This document shows positions 44,348-52,469 of a stretch of 64,000 nucleotides of DNA, one piece after another; position 1 is the first letter of the stretch, and every line of letters starts with the position of its first letter. Below the pieces are notes generated by a model. It saw only the letters and a list, made by a program, of their open reading frames with translations. It had not been told where the DNA came from and did not search any database. The DNA is from Bacillota bacterium (GTDB taxonomy: Bacteria > Bacillota > Sulfobacillia > Sulfobacillales > Sulfobacillaceae), in contig JAPNUR010000007.1 of assembly GCA_026627385.1 (NCBI GenBank), positions 62,001-126,000 on the forward strand, read 5' to 3'. Position numbers and translations under genes: made by a program.

Positions 44348-45141
44348 CGGATTGCCCTCATTTCTTTGATATTTCCTATGGACCATCCGCGGTCGGTCAG
44401 ATATCGACTGTTAATGGCCATGCTCGCTTCCGGCGACTCTTCGCTGCGGCTCTGTTCGACCACAATCCAGCCCTTAAACGGCCACTGGTCGAGTTCTTGC
44501 AGGATTGCCTGAAAATCAAGCCCGATAGTACCTTGCCCCAATTCCGTAAAAGACCCTCTCCCCCAGTCTTTCAGATGAACGTACCCCAACCGGTCACGAT
44601 ATTTCCGCAATTGCTTGACCGGATCTTCCCCGACCAATCCCACATGGGAAACGTCCAAACACAACATTAACGACGACGTCTGCTCCAGCAACGTATCAAT
44701 TTCCGATTCTGTTTCAATAGTGGTTCCGACATGGGGATGATAGGCGACGGTTACTCCGCGTTCCGCACCGTAGACCGCAAGAGTTTCCAGCGTACGGGCC
44801 AGGTCGCGATATTCATCAATCGTGGGCTTTCGGGGACGTAGACGGCCGCCGCCCACAATTCCATAGGTGTCAGCACCAACGGCCGCGGCATAATCGATGC
44901 GACGAAATTGATACGTTAATTGCTGTGGTGTACCCGGCACTGCCACTGCGCCAAACAATGTGGCCGCAACCAAGCCGTGACGCTGCAATTGGTCTTGCAA
45001 GAGGGTGTGAGGCCCCAACCAATTGAGGGGTTGGGCAAAAATCTCTACCGCACGCCACCCCCATTTAGCAATTTGCGCAAACATGTCGTCCATGTCCGGC
45101 GTTTCATCCCAGTTTATTGTGCTATATGCGAATGCTAGCAA
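44344..45141 (-). CDS. Sugar phosphate isomerase/epimerase-like TIM barrel (2)
   Basis: A 265-aa TIM barrel of the IolE/IolI/Hyi group. Metal-ligand candidates: AVEIFAQPLNWLG, VAYHPHVGTTIETESEID, CLDVSHVGLVG, YVHLKDWGRGSFTELGQGT and WIVVEQSRSEESPEASM, in the normal order E, H, D-H, H, E. The protein is more typical of the family than the barrel at 42194. The stop overlaps the start of the Gfo/Idh gene, so the two are translated together. Confidence 0.87.
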   Translation of the reverse strand: MLAFAYSTINWDETPDMDDMFAQIAKWGWRAVEIFAQPLNWLGPHTLLQDQLQRHGLVAATLFGAVAVPGTPQQLTYQFRRIDYAAAVGADTYGIVGGGRLRPRKPTIDEYRDLARTLETLAVYGAERGVTVAYHPHVGTTIETESEIDTLLEQTSSLMLCLDVSHVGLVGEDPVKQLRKYRDRLGYVHLKDWGRGSFTELGQGTIGLDFQAILQELDQWPFKGWIVVEQSRSEESPEASMAINSRYLTDRGWSIGNIKEMRAIR

Positions 45142-45221
45142 GATCTAACCCCCAGCCCGTAGAAAATATCAATCCTCTCAGCGGCGCCCTCGCATTCCTG
45201 TCCCCTCGCCAATAGCGGCTA

Positions 45222-46007
45222 TCACCGACCAACCGCCACTCGTCCATCTGGGTAACGGAGCTGGTTGGCCGGATCATAGGCGGACACCACCACTGTCGCT
45301 TCCCGTCGCAAGCGTTGGTAGGCGATCCGACATTCCTCCATGCTTTCTTGAATGCCTAGGGGATGATCCTTTTCGAGGTTGTCGTAATAAAATACCGTGT
45401 CGGTAAATGCGACGACCCCTCGAGGTGTGTCAATAAATATCCCTATCGAGCTCCTATGATGTGTACCGAGCCAAACGGCGCGGATTCCGGGCAAGACGTT
45501 TTCTTCTTTATCCAGCAACCGCACCCGCTTCTCATACCACGCGTCAAACAACAAGTAGCGCAATAAGCGGTCCGGCACAGCCATATGCCGGCGGGGATCA
45601 TAAAAGGGTGGCGCTAGCAAATCTTCCCACCCGATCCGTGATATCGCAATGGTGGCTCGCGGAAATTTGTCGACGTTCCCTAACGCATAGGCTTGAAGGG
45701 GTGTCAATATCACCATATCGACATCCTCTGGGGTGATTCCATGACGCGCTATAATCGCTTCTACCCGTTGCGCGGGTGCAACCGTCATTTGTGAACGCTC
45801 GCCCAATTCTTCTCGCCAGACCTCGTTCATCCTCGGGAGGTAATCTACGGGTGGTCCGCAGTTCACTAGAATAGTCTTCCCTTCCCCGCGCACAATCAGC
45901 ATGTAAATGTTCAAGGGAAGCCACTGCTCAAAATGTGACATCCAAAACACCTCGGGCCCGGGCACTTCGCCCAGGGATGCCACTTGCTCAACCCATACCT
46001 CGTACAT
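45222..46007 (-). CDS. Metallo-beta-lactamase-fold protein lacking HxHxDH (1)
   Basis: A 261-aa protein with the outline of N-acyl-homoserine-lactonase-like MBL proteins: GPEVFWMSHFEQWLPLNIYM, GKTILVNCGPPVDYL, then DMVILTPLQAYALGN where the family has THxHxDHxGG, and later GTHHRSSIGIFIDTPRGVVA and FTDTVFYYDN. The first metal site is thus replaced by TPLQAYALG, while a downstream His pair and Asp remain. ATG 46007 matches the paralogue's length. The change is shared with the neighbour, so it is not a sequencing fault. It may be a lactonase of altered mechanism or a non-enzymatic binder. Confidence 0.8.
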   Translation of the reverse strand: MYEVWVEQVASLGEVPGPEVFWMSHFEQWLPLNIYMLIVRGEGKTILVNCGPPVDYLPRMNEVWREELGERSQMTVAPAQRVEAIIARHGITPEDVDMVILTPLQAYALGNVDKFPRATIAISRIGWEDLLAPPFYDPRRHMAVPDRLLRYLLFDAWYEKRVRLLDKEENVLPGIRAVWLGTHHRSSIGIFIDTPRGVVAFTDTVFYYDNLEKDHPLGIQESMEECRIAYQRLRREATVVVSAYDPANQLRYPDGRVAVGR

Positions 46008-46084
46008 TTTGCACCCCACTCGTCCATAAAAATCTCGGGTCACCCGCTTTTATTAGGTCCCGTTGTTATCCTAAAACCTCGGAC

Positions 46085-46870
46085 TCATTCCTCGATGGTC
46101 GCGTTCTCCTCGCGATATGGATACCTCGCCCGCGTGCGGGGATCATACGGGGACAACACGATGTCGCTACGCGCCCGTATTCGGTCGTAGGTTCGCCGAC
46201 ATTCCTCAAGGTTTTCAGCGATGCCTAATAAATGCATCCGTTCAATATTCTCGCGGTAAAAGACCGTATCTGTGATCACGGCCGTTCCCTGAGGCGTGTC
46301 CACTTCAATAGCCAATGAACTGCGATGATGTGCACCAGCCCACCAGGTGCGAATGCCCGGAAAAATCTCCGCCTCGTCATCCAATAGGTGGAGACGCTGC
46401 TGCGGCCAAACATCAAACACCAGATGATTTAAGATCGGATCGGGAATGGCCATGTAGCGCCGTTCATCAAAATGTAATGGTGCCATCAGATCCGTCCACC
46501 CTTTGCGTGCAATGCACACCGTTGCTTCGGAAAACGCTGCTAAACCTCCCACCGCATACGCTTGCAGCGGCGTCAGAATTACTGTGTCGACATCAGTTGG
46601 CGCTAGTCCCCGGGCCGTCAGCGCCGCAACAATTGGGTCTGGATCTAGTCGCCTCATATGAGAATAAACCCCATCCCGTCCCGCCCACGGAGCCACAGGG
46701 GGGCCTGTGTTCACCAAAATCACATGGTGTTCCCCTTCAACCAAAAATACATTGATGTGCAGAGGAAACCATTCTCCAAAATGACTCATCCAAAATATTT
46801 CCGGTCCCGGCACTAATCCCAGGTTCCCCGCCTGAATCAATGTCAAATCATATACCGGTGTTTGCATCAT
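46085..46870 (-). CDS. Metallo-beta-lactamase-fold protein lacking HxHxDH (2)
   Basis: A 261-aa paralogue of the preceding gene product with the same landmarks: GPEIFWMSHFGEWFPLHINV, VILVNTGPPVAPWAG, DTVILTPLQAYAVGGLAAFS in place of the metal-binding loop, then WWAGAHHRSSLAIEVDTPQG and ITDTVFYREN. The pair clearly arose by duplication and has kept the substituted TPLQAYA loop, which implies selection for a specific altered function. AAGGAG precedes two consecutive ATGs (46870, 46867). Confidence 0.8.
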   Translation of the reverse strand: MMQTPVYDLTLIQAGNLGLVPGPEIFWMSHFGEWFPLHINVFLVEGEHHVILVNTGPPVAPWAGRDGVYSHMRRLDPDPIVAALTARGLAPTDVDTVILTPLQAYAVGGLAAFSEATVCIARKGWTDLMAPLHFDERRYMAIPDPILNHLVFDVWPQQRLHLLDDEAEIFPGIRTWWAGAHHRSSLAIEVDTPQGTAVITDTVFYRENIERMHLLGIAENLEECRRTYDRIRARSDIVLSPYDPRTRARYPYREENATIEE

Positions 46871-46900
46871 CTACTCCTTGTCCGATCTGCCTCGACGATC

Positions 46901-48067
46901 CTAACCCTTATCCCCTACCGCCATCAGCTCCCGCCCAATGCAATATCCGATGTCCTCTGCTTGTCGGGGGGTGAGCCACGGAGGCAGACTAATTCGCATG
47001 GCCCGCTCCTCTGGCTTTACAATCACCCGATGCTTAGTCCACAAATCACGTGCAATGTTTGCTGCCCCTGGCGTCTGAATTCGAAGCACCGGTCCTGTGC
47101 CCGTAAGCGTTGCTGCACACCCTGCTTTGCTGTGCCCGGCCCGGTACGAAAGTGACAGATTTCGATAATGCTCGATAATCTCCTCTTCAGTCCACCGTTG
47201 ACGAAATTCTATTGCCGCAACGATACCAGCAGCAACAGCCCAGTCTCGCGTACCAAACTCGTATCGCCAGGCCCCCTCGCGATCAAGATAGCGTTCTCCA
47301 TTTTCGCGAATCATGGGAGCCCCCCATAAAATACCGTCTGTTTCCTCGAGGGCCCTGGGCCCCACCCACAGGACTCCAGTGCCGATGGGCCCAAAGAGCC
47401 ACTTATGGCAAGGAAACACATAAAAATCTACCCGGGGTGTCAAAAGCGCTGTATGAGTCCCCGCAGCGTGTGACCCGTCAATCAGCACCCATCCGGAATA
47501 GAAAGGAATATTTTCAAGGACATACGAGAGGTCCAGTGCGACACCTGACTGATGGCTTACGGATGACATGGCGACCATGCGGGTCGTCTCTTTTACTGTT
47601 GTTCGTAGGGAATCAATAAGCTGATCTTCGCTGCCCTCCAATGGAAAATCGACCACGTCAACGGTTACATTGTAGCGTTTTTCTAGCAATCGCAAAGGAA
47701 ACGTCAACGCCGCATGTTCGTCACTTGTCGTCACAATGTGATCGCCAGAATGCCAAACAATACTGGTCAATGCCATATTAATCGCATCAGTCGCGTTACC
47801 GGTTATCGCCACAGACTGCGGAGACGTTTTCATCCAAGCGGCAACACTTCGGCGCGCTCGATCCGTCCAGCGCATCATCTCCAAATATCCGTCCGCACCG
47901 GGGATTCCTACAGCTGCTCCAGGACCATTTTCGATCCACCGCTTCCTCATACCATCCACAGTTTCGGCGACAACTTTCAACGGTGGACCTAGAGTACCGC
48001 TATTCAGGTAAGTAATGTCCGGATTGAGCGGACACTGGGCTAACCACGAAGCTGCAAAGTCATTCAT
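46901..48067 (-). CDS. Class V PLP-dependent aminotransferase-like enzyme
   Basis: A 388-aa fold-type I PLP enzyme of the cysteine desulfurase/isopenicillin-N-epimerase branch. It has TYLNSGTLGPP at the start, TGNATDAINMALTSIVW, TTSDEHAALTFPLRLLEKR, VSHQSGVALDL, VLIDGSHAAGTH and the PLP Lys in YVFPCHKWLFGPIGTG. No desulfurase-type catalytic Cys loop stands out. In this cluster it could cleave, racemise or transaminate an amino-sugar or amino-acid part of the substrate; none of this is shown. Confidence 0.82.
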   Translation of the reverse strand: MNDFAASWLAQCPLNPDITYLNSGTLGPPLKVVAETVDGMRKRWIENGPGAAVGIPGADGYLEMMRWTDRARRSVAAWMKTSPQSVAITGNATDAINMALTSIVWHSGDHIVTTSDEHAALTFPLRLLEKRYNVTVDVVDFPLEGSEDQLIDSLRTTVKETTRMVAMSSVSHQSGVALDLSYVLENIPFYSGWVLIDGSHAAGTHTALLTPRVDFYVFPCHKWLFGPIGTGVLWVGPRALEETDGILWGAPMIRENGERYLDREGAWRYEFGTRDWAVAAGIVAAIEFRQRWTEEEIIEHYRNLSLSYRAGHSKAGCAATLTGTGPVLRIQTPGAANIARDLWTKHRVIVKPEERAMRISLPPWLTPRQAEDIGYCIGRELMAVGDKG

Positions 48068-48113
48068 CAGCGCGATTTCGCTCCGTTCGAAGAAATGGTG
48101 TCATCCTTCGGGC

Positions 48114-48890
48114 TTACACAATCAGGGCCCCTCCATCGACTGGCAAAATTGCCCCGGTAATGTACCGTGCCTCATCTGAGACGAGAAACCTCACGGCCTC
48201 ACCCATTTCTTCGGGGGTTCCCGGCCGTGGAATCGGTGACCAGGATCCCGAGGACACCGGAACGCCACTGCGTTCCCAGGCTTGCCGCTGCTCCTCAACA
48301 TTGGCGTTGATGTCCGTGAGAACGCCACCCGGCGCCACGGCATTCACACGAACGTTAAACGGCGCCAAGGCCACGGCCAGTGCACGCGTTAATCCATCCA
48401 CCCCTCCCTTGGAAGCAATGTAATGAACCTGATGAGGAGTTGCAATCCGCGTCGACACCGTCGAGATATTGACCACCGCACCGTGCTGTTGCTTCTTGAA
48501 ATAAGGCAACACGGCCCGAATGACAAAAAACATCCCTGTGAGGTTTACATTAATCGTGCGATACCACATCTCATCTGTAATATGCTCCAGATCCTGAAAT
48601 GGACAAATCCCAGCGTTATTGACTACGATATCGATAACTGGATGCACACGGCCAACGGCGTTTACCGCTGTGTTGACCACGCCGGAATCTGTTACATCGA
48701 CCTCGTATAACTCTGCCCACTGACCCAGGTTTCGGATCTCGTCTCTGACGGCCACGGCTCTCTCATCTGGATTCACGTCAAAGATCGCGATGTGGGCTCC
48801 GCGTCGAGCCAAACTCCGGGCAATACCAGCGCCGATCCCGTGCCCTCCTCCCGTGATAATCGCTACCCGTCCTGACAAGTCATCTCCCAC
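48114..48890 (-). CDS. Short-chain dehydrogenase (SDR), rhamnose-pathway paralogue
   Basis: A 258-aa classical SDR: TGGGHGIGAGIARSLARRGA, NNAGICPFQDLEHI, the catalytic Ser in VNISTVSTRIATPHQVHYIA with YIASKGG, APGGVLTDINANVEEQ and LPVDGGALIV. The GICPF and LTDIN motifs are shared with the L-rhamnose dehydrogenase at 37686. It could be a second sugar dehydrogenase or the SDR-type 2-keto-3-deoxy-rhamnonate dehydrogenase. GTG 48890 with AAGGGAG nine bases ahead is preferred to the TTG at 48914. Confidence 0.85.
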   Translation of the reverse strand: MGDDLSGRVAIITGGGHGIGAGIARSLARRGAHIAIFDVNPDERAVAVRDEIRNLGQWAELYEVDVTDSGVVNTAVNAVGRVHPVIDIVVNNAGICPFQDLEHITDEMWYRTINVNLTGMFFVIRAVLPYFKKQQHGAVVNISTVSTRIATPHQVHYIASKGGVDGLTRALAVALAPFNVRVNAVAPGGVLTDINANVEEQRQAWERSGVPVSSGSWSPIPRPGTPEEMGEAVRFLVSDEARYITGAILPVDGGALIV

Positions 48891-48994
48891 TGCTGGTAAC
48901 TCCCTTCCTCTCAACGGTTCAGTCCAACCCCCACCAGTCTATTCATGGGCACACCAACCCATGAGACCAGGCGAAAGCGCCACCGCTCAGCCCC

Positions 48995-51520
48995 TCATTC
49001 CCATTCGAGTCTCACTCGACAGGATGCAGGAAGCCCGTCACCCCAATCGATCCAGTTCAGACCATTCCTACTGGTCAAATCCGACTTACGCCGCCATTGA
49101 CCGTCAGACCAAAGTTGAACCGTCTTGATAACTCCTCCGCCCGACACCAGCATCCGGCGATGGCATTGCTGCCACCCGCTCACCACGAGTTCCGTCATGG
49201 CCGGTGTATCTTGGACCACATGGATATTGCCCACCGCACTGATGTGAACTCCTGGGCGCTGTGCCAACAATACCGTAGACACCGTCGCCGGCAGTCCCAT
49301 TAGCCGCAAAAGCACCTTAACCAGCGTCTCGGGATTAATGTCCACTCCTTGCACCGGAGTGTTATCGGGAAGATACCAGCTGTCCGGGTAACCTCCAACA
49401 CCGGGTGGCACCAGGCGCTGTTGATGCATTCCACTGTGGAAAATGCCTCGCGCAATCTCACGCCATGGAAACGACTGATCATATTGAGCTAGACGCAATA
49501 AGGCATCGGCAAAAACCAAACCATTCCACTGAACTGGCCGCCCAAACCACGACATCTCGTAGAATGTGGCCCCAAAGATGGCAATACTAGCCCAACGCAT
49601 GACGGGTCGGTCACCAGTTTCCCAAACATAAAGAAATGGGAGACCCGCTTTAGCCCAATATCGGGCCTGTTCCAGAAATTCAATTCGCCCAGTGAGCTGA
49701 TACCCTTCGAGATAGGCGTTAAGTGCTCGAGCGGCGGCCAAGATGTCTGGCGCATGCACCGGGCACTCCCATACTTGAGCAGCCCGCGGCACCCGAAAGT
49801 TGTTCATGGCATCTAACGCGCGGTAACCTGCGTTCAATAACTCCTGATCGCCTAAAATTCGCCCCAAGGACAATAATGTCTCTGCTGGAATGGCCGTGAG
49901 CCCCACTGCCTTCGAGCCCCGCGCCCCCAGTGTTTCCTGGGCGGTCGACTCAGGTGAGAACACCCAGTTACCATCGGGCCCTTGGGACTCCACCAGGGCG
50001 TTAGCTTTCTCTCTCGCCACTAATAATGCGTCAACACCATCAGGATGCAAAAACGGGGGCTCCCAGCCTGGTATGTGGACTCCGTTAAACTGAGCTAGCG
50101 TCTCGGCGGTCACCCACGACGAGGCAGTCTCTATAATGCGATTCATCTCCGGGTCTGCTGGTCCATGAATTTCTCCGCTCAACACCTTCATTAAAAAGAG
50201 ATTTTGACTATAAACCTCCGCAGGCCACCCTAGAACGTGCCCCCAACCATGCCCCTCATCCCAGAAGGACTTCGTATACGCTTGACGCGCAAGATCCCAC
50301 TCCTGGCCATAGTCAAACGGGGGCACCGAAGCAGCCGGGAGACCAAAGTGTTTGACCCACTCGTCCAAAATGGCCAAAACCGACGATTGGTTTGCTAGAA
50401 CCACAAGCTTCGCCGAACAGCGCAGGGAGACATGCGGCGGCCATCGGTACGTGTCAGAAAGTAACGTATTTTCCTCTGACCGGTATCGGGAACCCGACGG
50501 GATAGATAATCCCATGCGATGCGCCGGAGCCAATCCGTACCAAGTGTCCGGGCTGCCGAATTCTGCGGTATATCCCCGATCATCCTGATTCCATTGATCG
50601 GAATTGTTCCAAATCCACCCTAGGATGATATCCCCCATTTTGACGGCCATTACAGGCCATGTCATTTTCAGTGGATGGGGCGAAAACCGCACATGCTCTG
50701 GGCCCCGGACGTCCAACTCGCTTGACGATGATTCACCCGCCGTCAACCACTCTAGGCCCGGGAAGAGTCCCTCATCGCGTTCAGCGGCCTCATCGTAAAC
50801 AATTAAAGAAGGACCCTCCAATCGGCGCAAATTCACGGTTTTATCAACCTGCGCCTCATAATTTACGAGAATGGCTGATCCCTTGTGGTCCAACTCAAAT
50901 GACGCGGTGAGCTCAATGTGAGCCGGGGGTTCGTTTTTCCACGCCACGACAGGGCTTACACCCTGCGCCCATAAACGCACACGGTCGCCATGCTCACTCG
51001 TATTGCCCGAAATCGGCACTAGAGGCACTGGATGGACACCCTGACCTGCTAACACAGCCCTACCCACGAGTCCTGTCGTTCCCGTCTTACGCCATCGACC
51101 GTCTTTCTTTACATAAAGGATACCGACAGGGTAACCGTAGCTCTGCTTCGGGAAAATCAACCGGGCAGATGCCATGGAAATCTCGAGCCCATTTTCCTCA
51201 TTTTCGCCCGTCAATTCTTCAGGAGGACTCGCGCTTAAAATAGGTAGAAATTCGGTAAGCACAGTCGACATGCCGTCCAACTGGATTGTCGCACGGACCA
51301 CCCCTAGTCCTGCCTGTTCCGCGTATACTGCCCCTGACGACCCGCGACCGTGGTCTCGTAGTTGCAACCCACCCTCGCAGGAGAATTCCACTTCCCACTC
51401 GGTTAGGGATCCATTCAAACCCATTACTTCACATTCAACCGTCGCCGCGTCTCCCACCACAATGAACGGACTGCTTGCCTTCAAACGCACCGTTGTTCCT
51501 TTAACGCTTGCTTCTATCAT
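48995..51520 (-). CDS. Large protein of unknown function, possible (alpha/alpha)-barrel hydrolase
   Basis: An 841-aa protein without a signal peptide. Residues about 1-330 are beta-rich (RLKASSPFIVVGDAATVECE; IPSGSRYRSEEN), about 350-700 alpha-rich with helix-pair patterns (GLTAIPAETLLSLGRILGDQ, AARALNAYLEGYQLTG, RLAQYDQSFPWREIARGIFH) like six-hairpin glycosidases, and the end beta again. Trp/Asp-rich loops (WGHVLGWPAEVYSQN, GGYPDSWYLPDNTP) suggest sugar binding. I cannot name a family or a catalytic pair. It follows the transport genes in the same operon, so it likely acts on the imported saccharide. Confidence 0.7.
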   Translation of the reverse strand: MIEASVKGTTVRLKASSPFIVVGDAATVECEVMGLNGSLTEWEVEFSCEGGLQLRDHGRGSSGAVYAEQAGLGVVRATIQLDGMSTVLTEFLPILSASPPEELTGENEENGLEISMASARLIFPKQSYGYPVGILYVKKDGRWRKTGTTGLVGRAVLAGQGVHPVPLVPISGNTSEHGDRVRLWAQGVSPVVAWKNEPPAHIELTASFELDHKGSAILVNYEAQVDKTVNLRRLEGPSLIVYDEAAERDEGLFPGLEWLTAGESSSSELDVRGPEHVRFSPHPLKMTWPVMAVKMGDIILGWIWNNSDQWNQDDRGYTAEFGSPDTWYGLAPAHRMGLSIPSGSRYRSEENTLLSDTYRWPPHVSLRCSAKLVVLANQSSVLAILDEWVKHFGLPAASVPPFDYGQEWDLARQAYTKSFWDEGHGWGHVLGWPAEVYSQNLFLMKVLSGEIHGPADPEMNRIIETASSWVTAETLAQFNGVHIPGWEPPFLHPDGVDALLVAREKANALVESQGPDGNWVFSPESTAQETLGARGSKAVGLTAIPAETLLSLGRILGDQELLNAGYRALDAMNNFRVPRAAQVWECPVHAPDILAAARALNAYLEGYQLTGRIEFLEQARYWAKAGLPFLYVWETGDRPVMRWASIAIFGATFYEMSWFGRPVQWNGLVFADALLRLAQYDQSFPWREIARGIFHSGMHQQRLVPPGVGGYPDSWYLPDNTPVQGVDINPETLVKVLLRLMGLPATVSTVLLAQRPGVHISAVGNIHVVQDTPAMTELVVSGWQQCHRRMLVSGGGVIKTVQLWSDGQWRRKSDLTSRNGLNWIDWGDGLPASCRVRLEWE

Positions 51521-51546
51521 TGTTTTCCTCTCCTTCGGTAGTTGCG

Positions 51547-52431
51547 TTACAGCTTAATGGCACCGGACGTCGCGCCCTGAATAAAGTAGCGCATGCCAAA
51601 AGCCATCAGCGCAATCAATGGAATAGCCGCTATGACGTAAGCCGCGAACTCCGGTCCCATTTGGCTAATGGTATAGGTCGACGTATATTTCCATAACGCC
51701 AATGCCACCGGCTGCATGTTCGTGTTATTAATGACGAGAGAGGGCCAGATATAATCGTTATATGTCCCAATCATCTGAAGCACGCCCACCGTCATGAGCA
51801 TCGGCCAGCTCATGGGCATACCAATGTAGCGAAAGACCGCCCACTCGCTGGCTCCTTCTAGACGCGCCGATTCGAAGATCTCTTCGGGAATTCCTGCGAT
51901 GTAGCTTCGGACTAAGAAGATCCCCAAAACCTGTCCACCGGATGTCCAAGGTAAAATTAAGGCCCACGGCGTGTTAACAATGTGCATATAGGTAACCAAC
52001 ACGTACGTAGGTATAAGCGTCAAGATACCTGGAATCATGATTAGCGCCAGCACCACTAAAAACAACACTTCGCGCCCAGGGAACTTGTGTCGTCCGAATA
52101 CGTAGCCCGATATGCCGGCCAACGCCATCGTAAATATCGTGGACGCCAAACAGTAACCCAAACTATCCAGAATGTTGATCCCAACCCCATTCCACGCCGT
52201 GACGTAATTTTGCCAAAGCCACGGGTGCGGCAAGGCCCAAAAATCAATGAGCACTTGACCGTAGCTCCTAAACGACATAAAGACCGTAAGAACCAAGGGC
52301 ACGAAAGCAAAGATCACAAACATGATCAAGACAACATGAATAATCGCCTGTGACACACTCGGTTTTCGTCTCGGGGTAACTGTCCTCTTTACCGCTTCCA
52401 CACGTTCCACAGCTGCGGTTGATGTCGCCAT
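51547..52431 (-). CDS. ABC sugar permease, MalG type
   Basis: A 294-aa inner-membrane permease with six predicted helices and the coupling loop EEIFESARLEGASEWAVFRYIGMPMSWPM (EAA motif) that docks to the ATPase. N-terminal cytoplasmic tail, first helix IIHVVLIMFVIFAFVPLVLT. AGGAGG precedes the ATG. It pairs with the propeller-permease of 52470 and the lipoprotein of 54476 as a CUT1-type importer. No ATPase gene is in the island, so a shared MsmK/UgpC-type ATPase encoded elsewhere must energise it. Confidence 0.9.
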   Translation of the reverse strand: MATSTAAVERVEAVKRTVTPRRKPSVSQAIIHVVLIMFVIFAFVPLVLTVFMSFRSYGQVLIDFWALPHPWLWQNYVTAWNGVGINILDSLGYCLASTIFTMALAGISGYVFGRHKFPGREVLFLVVLALIMIPGILTLIPTYVLVTYMHIVNTPWALILPWTSGGQVLGIFLVRSYIAGIPEEIFESARLEGASEWAVFRYIGMPMSWPMLMTVGVLQMIGTYNDYIWPSLVINNTNMQPVALALWKYTSTYTISQMGPEFAAYVIAAIPLIALMAFGMRYFIQGATSGAIKL

Positions 52432-52469
52432 GAAAATCCTCCTGACTCGACATAACGCGTCAAACTTTC

